Source: CAVORB01 sp963698495 (GTDB lineage Bacteria; Pseudomonadota; Gammaproteobacteria; Chromatiales; Chromatiaceae). Taken from it: a stretch of DNA of 64,000 nt. The notes under the pieces are model-generated. The model ran no database searches. It worked only from the letters and a program-made list of their open reading frames with translations, and was not told the origin of the DNA. Position 1 is the stretch's first letter. Every line of letters begins with the position of its first letter. Below are positions 28,970-37,925 of this stretch, in pieces. Location: positions 186,001-250,000 of the forward strand of contig CAVORB010000020.1 of assembly GCA_963698495.1 (NCBI GenBank), in the 5' to 3' direction. Position numbers and translations under genes: made by a program.

Positions 28970-30445
28970 TCAGCCGTCGAGACCGCTGCGCCAGTCCTGA
29001 TCGTCGCGGTCGAACAGGCGGTTGGCCTCGTGGGGCCCCCAGGTGCCGGCGGCATAGGTATGGATGTAGTCGCGCTCGGTCGCCCACAGCTTGAGCACGG
29101 GGTCCACCACCTGCCAGGCCCAGTTCACCTCGTCGTAGCGCAGGAAGAGCGAGTGGTCCCCCTCCACGACGTCCAGAATCAATGCCTCGTAGGCGTCGAT
29201 GTGGCTGGCCCCGATGGTGCAGGTGCTGGCGTCGAGGCGCTCGGTCTGGGTCCGCATCTCCAGGCCCGGCTGCTTGACCTGGATCTCCACCCGCATGCAC
29301 TCGTTGGGCTGGATGTTGAGCAGGATCCAGTTGGGCTTGAGCTGCTCGATGGCGGTGTGGCGAAAGAGCTGCTGGGGCGGGTGCTTGAAGCGGATGCTGA
29401 TCAGGGAATTGGTCTCCGCCAGCCGCTTGCCCGTGCGCAGGTAGAAGGGCACGTTGCGCCAGCGCCAGTTGTCGATGTAGAGCTTCAGCGCCGCGTAGGT
29501 CTCGGTGGCGCTGTCGGGGGCGACCCCGGACTCGTCCAGATAGCCCGGCACCTTGCCGCCCTTCACGTTGCCGCCTCGGTATTGGGCGCGAAAGGCGTGG
29601 GCATGCACCGCCTGGCGCGAGATGGGCCTGATCGAGCGCAGCACCTTCACCTTCTCGTCACGCAGCGCCTCCGCGTCCAGGCTCGGCGGCGGCTCCATGG
29701 CCACCAGGGTCAGCATCTGCAGCAGGTGGCTCTGGATCATGTCCCGCAGCGCGCCGACGCCGTCGTAGAAGCCCGCCCGCTCCTCGATCCCGTGCGCCTC
29801 GCTGTGGGAGATCTGCACGTGGTCGATGTAGTTGCGGTTCCACAAGGGCTCGAGCATCAGGTTGGCGAAACGGAACACCAGCACGTTCTGGACCGTGCTC
29901 TTGCCCAGATAGTGATCGATCCGGTAGATCTGGTCCTCGGCGAAATGCCGGTGCAGGTGCTGGTCGAGGATGCGGGCGCTCTCCAGGTCGAAGCCGAAGG
30001 GCTTCTCCACCACCAGCCGGCTCCAGCCGCTCCCTTGCTCGTTGAGCCCCTGCGCCGCCAGGTTGTCGGCCACCTCACCATAGTGGCCGGGCGCGATGGC
30101 GAGATAGAAGACCAGGTTGGCGGGCATCGCCGGATCATCGCGCAACCGCTCCCGCAGGCCGGGATAGGCCTCGGCGTCGCTGAGGTCCCCACGCACGAAG
30201 CACAGCCGCGCGCCGAGGCGCTCCAGCACCGCCTGGTCCAGGCCCCCGCGTACGCGATTCTCCAGGACGCCCGACACCTCCGCGCGCCAATCCGCGTCCG
30301 ACCATTCGCGGCGGCCGAAACCGACGACCCGGGTGGACGCCGCCAGCTGGCCCGCCGCCTCCAGGTGATAAAGGGCCGGCAGCAGCTTGTTGCGGGCGAG
30401 GTTGCCGGTGGAGCCGAAGATCACCAGCGAGCAGGGTTCGTTCAT
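28970..30445 (-). CDS. zwf: Glucose-6-phosphate 1-dehydrogenase
   Basis: A 491-residue enzyme, first step of the oxidative pentose phosphate pathway, making NADPH. The nucleotide loop is VIFGSTGNLARNKLLPALY; the active-site motif RIDHYLGKSTVQN is intact, with the catalytic histidine region LQMLTLVAMEPP also present. The loop differs a little from the usual GASGDLAxRK pattern (STGNLARNK), which is found in some gammaproteobacteria. The start is ATG 30445 (MNEPCSLVIFG); an upstream methionine has no homology. Operon with pgi. Confidence 0.95.
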   Translation of the reverse strand: MNEPCSLVIFGSTGNLARNKLLPALYHLEAAGQLAASTRVVGFGRREWSDADWRAEVSGVLENRVRGGLDQAVLERLGARLCFVRGDLSDAEAYPGLRERLRDDPAMPANLVFYLAIAPGHYGEVADNLAAQGLNEQGSGWSRLVVEKPFGFDLESARILDQHLHRHFAEDQIYRIDHYLGKSTVQNVLVFRFANLMLEPLWNRNYIDHVQISHSEAHGIEERAGFYDGVGALRDMIQSHLLQMLTLVAMEPPPSLDAEALRDEKVKVLRSIRPISRQAVHAHAFRAQYRGGNVKGGKVPGYLDESGVAPDSATETYAALKLYIDNWRWRNVPFYLRTGKRLAETNSLISIRFKHPPQQLFRHTAIEQLKPNWILLNIQPNECMRVEIQVKQPGLEMRTQTERLDASTCTIGASHIDAYEALILDVVEGDHSLFLRYDEVNWAWQVVDPVLKLWATERDYIHTYAAGTWGPHEANRLFDRDDQDWRSGLDG

Positions 30446-30634
30446 GTTGCCCCCAGCGAGATGGCCCAAGTACGCGCGGTCGGGCTTCGACCGACCCGAG
30501 CGCGGCCTCGCTCGGACGCGTCTGTCGTTTCCACGACCGCAGGCATGACCATTCGTTGTCGATTTATGCTAGTTTGTGCAGCGTATTCGCGCCGCGGTCC
30601 CCGTCCCACTCGATTCTCGGCAAGCACGCCAGCC

Positions 30635-32155
30635 ATGGAGCAGTTCGCCACTCCCTCCCGTCCTCCCGAGGACGGTCTCCGCGTCCTCGTGGCGAGCAGC
30701 GAGGCGCACCCCCTCATCAAGACCGGTGGCCTGGCGGACGTGGCGGGGAGCCTGCCTGCCGCGCTGCGCGACCTCGGTCACGACGCGCGGCTCATTATCC
30801 CAGCCTACCCCGGAGCGGTAAAACGAATCCGGGGGCTCAAGACCCTTTGCGAGCTCGCGATACCCGGCTGCCATGCGCCCGTGCGCGTCCTCGGGGGACG
30901 TTTGCCCGACAGCAAGCTGCCCGCCTACCTCGTCGAAGCGCCGGAGCACTTCTGCCGCGAGGGCAACCCCTACACCGATGTCAGCGGCCGGGACTGGGGC
31001 GACAACCCGGAGCGCTTCCTGCTTTTCTGCCGCGTCGTTGCCCACATCGGCGAGGGCCTTCCCGAACTGGACTGGCGTCCCGAGGTGGTGCACTGCAACG
31101 ACTGGCAGACCGGACTCGTGCCGATGCTGCTGCACGATCAACCGGACCGCCCCGCCCTGGTGTTCACGATCCACAATCTGGCCTATCAGGGCCTGTTCGA
31201 CCGCGCGACCTTCGACCGCTTGCGGCTGCCGACCGGCCTCTGGTCGCTGAACGGCCTGGAGTTCCACCACCGGCTGTCCTTCATCAAGGGCGGGCTGGTC
31301 TACTCGGACCGCGTCAACACCGTCAGCCCTACCTATGCGGCGGAGGTCAAGACGCCGCGCTTCGGCTGCGGGCTCGACGGCCTGCTCCGGGACCTGGGAA
31401 CCCGCTTCACGGGCATCCTGAACGGCATCGACTACGGCCTCTGGAACCCAGCCGCAGATCCCGCCATCGCGCAGCCTTACGAGAGCGAGACCTTCGAGTT
31501 GAAGGTCGAAAACAAGCTCGCCCTGCAGCGCGAGTTCGGGCTGCCGCGCAACGAGCGGGCGATGGTCTTCGGCTACATCGGACGCCTGGTCGAGCAGAAA
31601 GGCGTGGACCTCATCCTGAGCATCCTGCCGCGGCTTCTGCTCCACCCGGACACGCAGCTCATCCTGCAGGGGGCCGGCAACGCCGCCATCGAGGACGCCC
31701 TGCTCACCGCCACCGCGGCGACCCCGGACAAGGTGGGGGTCTTCATCGGCTACGACGAGGGCCGGGCGCACCGCATCGAGGCCGGCAGCGACGCCTTCCT
31801 GATGCCCTCGCGCTTCGAGCCCTGCGGCCTGAACCAGATCTACAGCCTGCGCTACGGGACCGTGCCCATCGTCCACAGCACCGGCGGTCTGGCCGATACC
31901 GTCACCGATGCCACCACCGAGACGATCGAGTCCGGCGCGGCGACCGGCTTCGCCTTCCACCAATCCAACGCGGACGCCCTGTGGGGAGCGGTTCACCGCG
32001 CATTGGTGATCTACCGGGAGCAGCCGGACCTATGGCGAAAGCTGGCGGTCAACGGCATGCGCAGGGATTTCAGCTGGGAGTCGAGCGCGCGCAACTACGT
32101 CCAGCTCTACCGGGAGGCGCTTGCCGACCTCAACGCCGCCGCATCGCCGCGATAG
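30635..32155 (+). CDS. glgA: Glycogen synthase (ADP-glucose, GT5)
   Basis: A 506-residue bacterial glycogen synthase. The N-terminal ADP-glucose site KTGGLADVAGSLPAALRDLG, VVHCNDWQTGLVP with the catalytic histidine region, GIDYGLWNPAADP, and the C-terminal FLMPSRFEPCGLNQIYSLRYG and STGGLADTV are all present. The frame is open far upstream only as a shadow of zwf; ATG 30635 is the family start. It is divergent from zwf and convergent with panD. No glgB or glgC is in the window. Confidence 0.95.
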   Translation: MEQFATPSRPPEDGLRVLVASSEAHPLIKTGGLADVAGSLPAALRDLGHDARLIIPAYPGAVKRIRGLKTLCELAIPGCHAPVRVLGGRLPDSKLPAYLVEAPEHFCREGNPYTDVSGRDWGDNPERFLLFCRVVAHIGEGLPELDWRPEVVHCNDWQTGLVPMLLHDQPDRPALVFTIHNLAYQGLFDRATFDRLRLPTGLWSLNGLEFHHRLSFIKGGLVYSDRVNTVSPTYAAEVKTPRFGCGLDGLLRDLGTRFTGILNGIDYGLWNPAADPAIAQPYESETFELKVENKLALQREFGLPRNERAMVFGYIGRLVEQKGVDLILSILPRLLLHPDTQLILQGAGNAAIEDALLTATAATPDKVGVFIGYDEGRAHRIEAGSDAFLMPSRFEPCGLNQIYSLRYGTVPIVHSTGGLADTVTDATTETIESGAATGFAFHQSNADALWGAVHRALVIYREQPDLWRKLAVNGMRRDFSWESSARNYVQLYREALADLNAAASPR

Positions 32156-32163
32156 GCGTCGGA

Positions 32164-32544
32164 TCAGGCGACCTGGGCCGGGATCTGGTCGCCCGTGCGC
32201 AGCACCAGATTGTGCTCGTTCAGGTAGACGAGACTGGGCTTGAAGGCATCCGCCTCCGCCTCGTCCATCGCCGCATAGGCGCAAATGATCACGCGATCCC
32301 CCGGCGCCGCCTTGTGCGCCGCGGCCCCGTTGACCGAGATCACCCGCGAGCCCGCCTCGGCGCGGATCGCATAGGTCGTGAAACGCTCACCGTTGGTGAC
32401 GTTGTAGATCTGGATCTGCTCGTACTCGCGAATGCCGGCGAGCCCTAGCAAATCCTCGTCGATGGCGCACGAACCCTCGTAGTCCACTTCGGCATGGGTA
32501 ACGCACGCCCTGTGAAGCTTGCATTTGAGCAACGTCAGTTGCAT
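32164..32544 (-). CDS. panD: Aspartate 1-decarboxylase (proenzyme)
   Basis: A 126-residue pyruvoyl enzyme making beta-alanine for pantothenate. It begins MQLTLLKCKLHRACVTHAEV; self-cleavage occurs between Gly24 and Ser25 (YEGSCAID), and Ser25 becomes the pyruvoyl group. Lys9, ERFTTYAI (Arg/Tyr contacts) and NGAAAHKAAPGDRVII are conserved. GGAGGTG lies 8 bases before the ATG, within a 10-base palindrome CCTCCGGAGG. Final gene of the pcnB–folK–panB–panC–panD set; 215 bases separate it from panC, so it may also have its own promoter. Confidence 0.95.
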   Translation of the reverse strand: MQLTLLKCKLHRACVTHAEVDYEGSCAIDEDLLGLAGIREYEQIQIYNVTNGERFTTYAIRAEAGSRVISVNGAAAHKAAPGDRVIICAYAAMDEAEADAFKPSLVYLNEHNLVLRTGDQIPAQVA

Positions 32545-32759
32545 CGCTACACACCTCCGGAGGACCGGGGGTCCAACCCTTAGTCAAACGATAGGAATAA
32601 TTATTTCAGAAAAACGTCGATGTCGCTCATTTTTTTGCTGCAGCGCATCATTTTCTCTTTCTGGCCGCGGGAATCCGACAACGCGATACCTCTCCAGGAC
32701 CTGGTCGCGGGCAAGCCTGCGGCGCGAGTGCGGAAGGGTAGCGCGCTCGGGCGGGCGAC

Positions 32760-33621
32760 TCAAACCCGATCCCGGCCGACCCGCAGATTGTCGATCAGTC
32801 GCGCCCGGCCGATCCGGGCCGCCGCCAGCACCACCAGGTCACAATCCAGTGCCGACGGCGGTCCCAGGTCCTGGGCGCGGCGGACGCTGAAGTAGTCGCA
32901 CTTCATTCCCTCGGCATCCAGCTCGGCTGCGCCGAGGCGCTCGACCTCCGCGGCCGCCGCGCCCGTCCGCAGCCGTTCCGCCGCCCGCAGCAGCGCCTGA
33001 TAGAGTCGGGGCGCGCGCGCGCGTTCGTCCGATGTCAGGTAGGCGTTGCGCGAGCTCATCGCCAGGCCGTCGGCCTCGCGCACCGTAGCCACGCCGCGGA
33101 CCTCCACCGGCATGCACAGGTCCTCCGTCATGCGCCGGATCACCAGCAGCTGCTGGAAGTCCTTTTCGCCGAACAGGGCGACGTCTGGCTGCACCATGTT
33201 GAAGAGCTTGCAGACCACCGTCGCGACACCCACGAAGTGCCCCGGCCGGCTGGCGCCGCACAGGATGTCGGAGAGACCGGGCACCTCGACCCGGGTCTGC
33301 GCCGCCTGGCCATGCGGATAGACGGCCTGCACGCTCGGCGCGAAGAGCAGATCCGTACCCTCGCCCTCGAGCAGGACGCGGTCCTGCTCCAGGGTGCGCG
33401 GATAGGCGTCGAAGTCCTCCGACGGGCCGAACTGCAGCGGATTGACGAATATGCTGGCCACCGTGCGGTCGGCGACCCGTTCGCGCCTCTCTGACGAGCG
33501 TCAGGTGCCCGGCGTGCAGGTTGCCCATCGTGGGAACGAAAGCCACGCGCAAGCCGGCGCGGCGCCATTCCTGCACCCGCCGCCGCAGCGCCGGGACCGG
33601 TTCGACCAGCTCCAAGGGCAT
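32760..33621 (-). CDS. panC: Pantothenate synthetase (frameshifted in this sequence)
   Basis: Ligates pantoate with beta-alanine using ATP. The N-terminus (MPLELVEPVPALRRRVQEWR, FVPTMGNLHAGHLTLVREAR) and the rest (TVASIFVNPLQFGPSEDF, ALFGEKDFQQLLVIRRM, MSSRNAYLTSDER) lie in different frames, switching near 33480. Removing one base there gives an uninterrupted protein of about 286 residues that aligns with E. coli PanC without a gap across the junction. The ATG 33621 stands 4 bases after the panB stop. Because this is an essential vitamin step, a sequencing error is likelier than loss. Confidence 0.9.
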
Positions 33622-33625
33622 TATC

Positions 33626-34430
33626 TCAATAGGGGGTCTGGGCTGCGCCCGGGAAAGCACCGGACTTGACGTCCTGCACATAGGCGGCGACGGCCTCGGC
33701 AACCCCGGGACGCCCGGCGAGGAAATCCCTGCTGAAGCCCGGGGGCTTGCCGGGGGTGAGCCCCAGCATGTCGTACAGCACCAGCACCTGACCGTCACAG
33801 GCGTTGCCGGCGCCGATGCCGATCACCGGGATGGACAGGAGGCGGCTGATCTCGCCCGCCAGGGCGGCCGGGACGCACTCGAGCACCAGCATGCCGGCAC
33901 CGGCGTCCTGCAGCGCCAGGGCATCGTGACGGATGGCATCCGCCGAGGCATGGTCGCGGCCCTGGTAGCGGTAGCCGCCGAGCCGGTGTACGGACTGCGG
34001 AAGCAGGCCGAGATGGGCGCAAACCGGGACGCCGTGCCTGGTCAGGAGCTCGATCGTCATGACCACCGGCGCGCCGCCCTCGAGCTTGACCATGTGCGCC
34101 CCGCCCTCCTGCATCAGGCGGCCGGCGCTCGCCAGCGCCCGGTCCGGGGTCGCGTAGGAAAGAAACGGCAGATCGCCGACGATGAGCGCCGGTCTTGCGT
34201 GCGCGGGCGACACAGGCGGTGTGGTAGACCATCTGGTCGAGGGTGACCGGCAGGGTGGTGGCCTGGCCCTGAATGACCATGCCCAGCGAATCGCCCACCA
34301 GCAAGACCTCGACGCCCGCCTGCTCCAGCAGGGAGCAGAAGCTTGCGTCATAGCAGGTGAGGCTCGCGATCCGCTCGCCGCGTTCCTTCATTGCAGTGAG
34401 CGTGGAGATGGTGACGGGTGCGGCGGCCAT
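33626..34430 (-). CDS. panB: 3-methyl-2-oxobutanoate hydroxymethyltransferase (frameshifted in this sequence)
   Basis: Makes ketopantoate. The beginning (TISTLTAMKERGERIASLTC, VEVLLVGDSLGMVIQGQATT, DQMVYHTACVARARK) is in one frame and the rest (ALIVGDLPFLSYATP, GAHMVKLEGGAPV, CAHLGLLPQSVHRLGGY, IPVIGIGAGNACDGQVLV) in another. The change falls at about 34188–34192 (GCCGG on the plus strand); removing one base restores a protein of about 267 residues. It has AGGAG just before ATG 34430, 3 bases after folK. Its neighbour panC shows the same kind of damage. Confidence 0.9.
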
Positions 34431-34433
34431 GGG

Positions 34434-34988
34434 CTACTCCTGTTGGAGGTCGGGCGATTCTGCCAGCTGTCCGCCGCACTCACAAGCCGACGGCGGCCGC
34501 TCCGCCAACCGGACCACGCCCTCGCCGTCGCAACGCGCCAGCAGATCCGCCAACCTCCCCTGCCCCGGGATCTCAAGCTCCGGCGGCGCCAGATCCGCCA
34601 GCGGAATCAGCACGAAGGCGCGCCGTCCGATTTCCGGGTGCGGCAGCCGAAGGCCCGGCTCGTCGACCACCGCGCCGCCGAAGAGCAGGATGTCCAGGTC
34701 CAGCGTGCGCGGCCCCCAGCGGGTTCCATCGCGCACCCGGCCGTGTCGGCGCTCGATGCCCTGCAGCGCGGCCAGCAGGTCGCGCGCGCCCAAGCCAGTC
34801 TCCAAGTGGGCGACCGCGTTGACGTAATCCGGCTGATCCCCAGGCCCCATGGGGGAGGTCCGATACAGGAAAGAGCAAGCCAGCAGGCGCGTCTCGGTGA
34901 GCCCGGAGAGATCCTCCAGGGCCGCCCGGACCTGCTGCACCGGGTCGCACAGGTTGCTGCCGAGCCCGATGTAAACGCCGCCGCGCAA
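34434..34988 (-). CDS. folK: HPPK, second folK copy in the pantothenate operon
   Basis: About 184 residues with all HPPK motifs: VYIGLGSNLCDPVQQVRAAL, SPMGPGDQPDYVNAV and the metal/ATP block RWGPRTLDLDILLFG. The block is closer to the E. coli type than that of the first folK at 4.3 kb. TTG 34988 is chosen as start because GGGGAG lies about 12 bases upstream, across the pcnB stop; an ATG at 35030 overlapping pcnB is the alternative. The C-terminus is extended and Cys-containing (SACECGGQLAESPDLQQE). pcnB–folK–panB is the classic gammaproteobacterial order. Confidence 0.88.
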   Translation of the reverse strand: MRGGVYIGLGSNLCDPVQQVRAALEDLSGLTETRLLACSFLYRTSPMGPGDQPDYVNAVAHLETGLGARDLLAALQGIERRHGRVRDGTRWGPRTLDLDILLFGGAVVDEPGLRLPHPEIGRRAFVLIPLADLAPPELEIPGQGRLADLLARCDGEGVVRLAERPPSACECGGQLAESPDLQQE

Positions 34989-34998
34989 CGCCGTCGGG

Positions 34999-36522
34999 TC
35001 ACTCCCCGGCTGTCGGGGCTGGAGCCGCATCCGGCCTGCGCGGTCGGCGCCTGCGCGGACGTCGGCGCTTGCCGCCACCGGTCATGCCGGCCCGCTCCTG
35101 GGGGTTGGCCTCCTGAAAGCGCGTCCACCACTGCGCTGTCTCCTCGTCCGCCTCCCCCGACTCCGCGCGCAGGACCAGGAAGTCGTAGGCGGCCCGGAAC
35201 CGCGGATGGGTCACCAGCCGGTAGGGGCGCTTTCCCTGGCGCTGCTCCAGACGCGGCTGCAGGGCCCAGATCTCCTGCATCAACAGGGCGAAACGCTTCG
35301 GCAGCGCCACCTGGGGGCGCTGCTGGGCGGACACCTCGGCGGCGGCCTGGCTCATCGCCTCCAGCGGCGAGAGTCCGCGCGCCACGAGCTCCTCGTAACG
35401 AAGGCGCACGGGCTCCCACAGCAGCACGGCGAACAGGAAGGCCGGCGTGACCGGCTTGTCCTCCTGGATGCGGCGATCCGTGTTCTCCAGGCCGCGGCAG
35501 ACGAAGGTGATGGGAAACGCGTTCTCCTCCCGCGCCAGACAGGCCTCGGTGGCGGGAAACAGGTGCGCGAACAGGCCATAGTGGCGCAGCTTCTCGAACG
35601 CCGACAGCGCTGTCCCGCCGTGGAACAGCTTGAGCACCTCCTCGAACAGCCGCGAGGGCGGGATATCGGACAGCAGGTGCCCGAGGTCGAGCAGGGGGCG
35701 CTCGCACGCGGGATCGATGTTGAAGCCGAGCTTGCAGGCGAAGCGGACCGCCCGAAGCATGCGCACCGGGTCCTCCCGGTAGCGGCGCTCGGGGTCGTCG
35801 CCGATCAGGCGCAGGCGGCCCGCACGCAGGTCCTCGAGCCCACCGGCGTAGTCGATCACGGAGAAATCGGCGATGTTGTAGTAGAGCGCGTTGACCGTGA
35901 AATCCCGGCGCAGGGCGTCCTCTTCGCGGGTGCCGTAGAGGTTGTCGCGCAGGATCATGCCGTTCTGGATGTGGCGCTCACCCTCATCTTCCTCATCGCC
36001 GCCGCCCCCGCCGCGAAAGGTCGCCACCTCGATGATCTCGCGCCCGAAGTGCACGTGCGCGAGCCGGAAACGGCGCCCGATCAGGCGGCAGTTGCGGAAC
36101 ACCGAGCGCACCTCCTCGGGGGTAGCGTCGGTGGCGATGTCGAAATCCTTGGGCTCGCGCCCGAGCAGGAGATCGCGCACGCCGCCGCCGACCAGATAGG
36201 CCTGGAAGCCGCCCTGCTTGAGACGGTAGAGCACCTTGAGGGCGTTTTCGCTGATGTTCGCGCGGGAGATGTTGTGCTCGTTGCGCGGCACTACCAGGGG
36301 CATGTCGGAGGGTTGGGCGTGCAAGCTGAATGTGTTTCCCTCCGGCGCCTCGTCCTGAGGCCGGCTTTCGGGCGCCGGGATCTGCGTGGTGTCGGAATCG
36401 CGCCCCAGGTCCCGTCCGGGACTGTCGCCGTGCGCCGATGCCGCACCGACGGTCGAGCTTTTGCCGCCTGACACAAGCCACTTGAGGAGCTTCGCAAGGT
36501 GCGTATAATACCCGTTTTGCAT
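34999..36522 (-). CDS. pcnB: Poly(A) polymerase I
   Basis: A nucleotidyltransferase that adds 3' poly(A) tails to RNA, marking it for decay. The class II core is visible: AYLVGGGVRDLLLGREPKDF with the catalytic DFDIATDA, LAHVHFGREIIEVATF, RRDFTVNALYYNIADFSVID and RYREDPVRMLRAVRFACKL. The basic arginine tail at the C-terminus (KRRRPRRRRPRRPD) is typical. Length 507 counts from ATG 36522, whose first 70 residues lack homology; the ATG near 36303 (MPLVVPRNEHNISRANISEN) may be the real start. The first 20 bases overlap the tRNA-Glu promoter zone on the opposite strand. Confidence 0.92.
   Translation of the reverse strand: MQNGYYTHLAKLLKWLVSGGKSSTVGAASAHGDSPGRDLGRDSDTTQIPAPESRPQDEAPEGNTFSLHAQPSDMPLVVPRNEHNISRANISENALKVLYRLKQGGFQAYLVGGGVRDLLLGREPKDFDIATDATPEEVRSVFRNCRLIGRRFRLAHVHFGREIIEVATFRGGGGGDEEDEGERHIQNGMILRDNLYGTREEDALRRDFTVNALYYNIADFSVIDYAGGLEDLRAGRLRLIGDDPERRYREDPVRMLRAVRFACKLGFNIDPACERPLLDLGHLLSDIPPSRLFEEVLKLFHGGTALSAFEKLRHYGLFAHLFPATEACLAREENAFPITFVCRGLENTDRRIQEDKPVTPAFLFAVLLWEPVRLRYEELVARGLSPLEAMSQAAAEVSAQQRPQVALPKRFALLMQEIWALQPRLEQRQGKRPYRLVTHPRFRAAYDFLVLRAESGEADEETAQWWTRFQEANPQERAGMTGGGKRRRPRRRRPRRPDAAPAPTAGE
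36482..36509 (+). promoter_or_regulatory. Promoter of tRNA-Glu
   Basis: TTGAGG (36482–36487) and a perfect TATAAT (36504–36509) with a 16-base spacer lie 23 bases before the tRNA. Also GC-rich discriminator-like sequence (CCCG) follows, as usual for stable RNA promoters. Confidence 0.6.
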
Positions 36523-36532
36523 CGCTTCTTCC

Positions 36533-36608
36533 GCTCCCTTCGTCTAGTGGCCTAGGACGCCGGCCTCTCACGTCGGTAACAGGGGTTCGAGTCCCCTAGG
36601 GAGCGCCA
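36533..36608 (+). tRNA. tRNA-Glu (CTC)
   Basis: A 76-base gene with encoded CCA. Acceptor GCTCCCT pairs with AGGGAGC, the D arm is TCGTCTAGTGGCCTAGGACG, the anticodon loop is CTCTCAC (anticodon CTC, glutamate GAG), and the T arm AGGGG-TTCGAGT-CCCCT is perfect. The sequence is close to E. coli tRNA-Glu. No rRNA genes are near, so this is a stand-alone copy with its own promoter. Confidence 0.95.
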
Positions 36609-36693
36609 CTTGCCACCCCACACTGTCATACAGCCCCGCGCGTAAGACCGGACTCGCTGGCCGAGCCACGCCTGGCGAATGACCAGCGCCCCA

Positions 36694-37107
36694 TTACAAC
36701 AAGCGTGAGGCAAGGTCCGCAACGCTGTAGACGAGCTGGCCGTAGCCTCTCTCGACGTAGACGCCGAACTGCGCGACCAGCGACCAGGCGACCCCGAATT
36801 GTGCGAGCGCGAATCCCGCGATCGTGAACTGGCTCAGGCTGAACAACCCGATCCCGAACTGAGAGATATTGAACACGCCGACGCCGAACTGGCCGACGGC
36901 GATGATGCCCTTGGCGACGACGGGCGTGCGGTTGGGCCGGAACTTGAACGAGACATGGATCAGCGGCACACCGAGCACCTCCGCCTTGGACTTGTACTCG
37001 TAGCCCCAACCGTCCCACTTCGCGCGCGCCGGATAAGGCGCCCCACACCGGGGGCAGGACAAGGCCTGCTCGCTAACCTGTTGCCCACATTCCCTGCAGT
37101 CTCGCAT
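36694..37107 (-). CDS. Zinc-ribbon protein with repeated QFG/FNIS hydrophobic repeats
   Basis: A 137-residue protein: an N-terminal zinc ribbon with two CxxC pairs (CRECGQQ and CPRCGAPYP), a short linker (WGYEYKSKAEVLGVPLIHVS), and then a repetitive hydrophobic region VVAKGIIAVGQFGVGVFNIS, QFGIGLFSLSQFTIAGFALA and QFGVAW with an approximate 8–10 residue period. This pattern suggests a small beta-solenoid or membrane-associated coil seen in other zinc-ribbon hypothetical proteins. ATG 37107 is preferred, where the ribbon begins. Function unknown. Confidence 0.7.
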   Translation of the reverse strand: MRDCRECGQQVSEQALSCPRCGAPYPARAKWDGWGYEYKSKAEVLGVPLIHVSFKFRPNRTPVVAKGIIAVGQFGVGVFNISQFGIGLFSLSQFTIAGFALAQFGVAWSLVAQFGVYVERGYGQLVYSVADLASRLL

Positions 37108-37272
37108 CTCTACCTCCAAAGCTCCGCGCGGCGATCCGATCATAGCCCGGTTGAACGCGAACGTCAGGGCTCGCTGGCGCACGGCCGGTTGCGTCAGGCG
37201 GCCACGGGCGGCAGCTCTGTGTTATTTTTCTGGACTCGAAACAGGCAACATCACCGGAGGGAGTGAACCGTT

Positions 37273-37878
37273 ATGAGATGTAAGCCCATGATCGCCGCGC
37301 TGGGACTCACCGCCGCATTGGCCGCGCCGGCCTTGGCCGACGAGGTCACGGACCAGCTCAACACCGCCCGCAAGGCCTACGAGAGCGGGGAGCTGCGCAG
37401 CGCGGTGCAGACCCTGCAGTTCGCCGTCGCCAGCATTCAGGAGAAGATCAATCTTTCCCTGCTCGAGCTGCTGCCGGAGCCGCTGGACGGCTGGAATGCC
37501 GACGAGCCCCAGGCGCAGTCCGGCGGCATGGCCGCGATGATCGCGGGCACCAACCTCAGCCGGCGCTACTATCGCGACGACGGCGCCGAGGTGGACATCA
37601 GCATCACGGCGGACTCGCCACTGCTGTCCATGATGACCATGATGCTTTCCAACCCGATGCTGATGCAGACCGACCCCGGAACGCGCGTCTACACCCACGG
37701 CGGGCAGCGGGGGATGATCAAGCACGAGAAGGACAGCGACGTGTGGGAGATCTCGCTCATGGTCGGCGGCAAGATCATGATCCAGGTCACCGGCAGGGGG
37801 ATCAAGGACCAGCAGGACGTCGAGGCCTATCTCGAGGCCATCGATCTCGCCGCGATCGAGAAGACCTTCAGCGGCTGA
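37273..37878 (+). CDS. Exported protein of unknown function
   Basis: A 201-residue protein with a clear signal peptide (MRCKPMIAALGLTAALAAPA, cleaved after ALA). The mature part starts with a helical segment DQLNTARKAYESGELRSAVQ reminiscent of a TPR unit, then a compact alpha/beta part with YYRDDGAEVDISITADSP and WEISLMVGGKIMIQVTG. GGAGGGAG about 6 bases upstream supports ATG 37273. I do not recognise a named family. Convergent with galU. Confidence 0.7.
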   Translation: MRCKPMIAALGLTAALAAPALADEVTDQLNTARKAYESGELRSAVQTLQFAVASIQEKINLSLLELLPEPLDGWNADEPQAQSGGMAAMIAGTNLSRRYYRDDGAEVDISITADSPLLSMMTMMLSNPMLMQTDPGTRVYTHGGQRGMIKHEKDSDVWEISLMVGGKIMIQVTGRGIKDQQDVEAYLEAIDLAAIEKTFSG

Positions 37879-37925
37879 CGCGACCAAGTCCGCGGCCGCG
37901 CCGGGAGGCGAGATCGACGCCGAGG

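Noticed and set aside
28919..30634. Long plus-strand frame upstream of glgA
   Set aside because: It is antisense to zwf and pgi with shadow-like composition; GlgA homology begins at ATG 30635.
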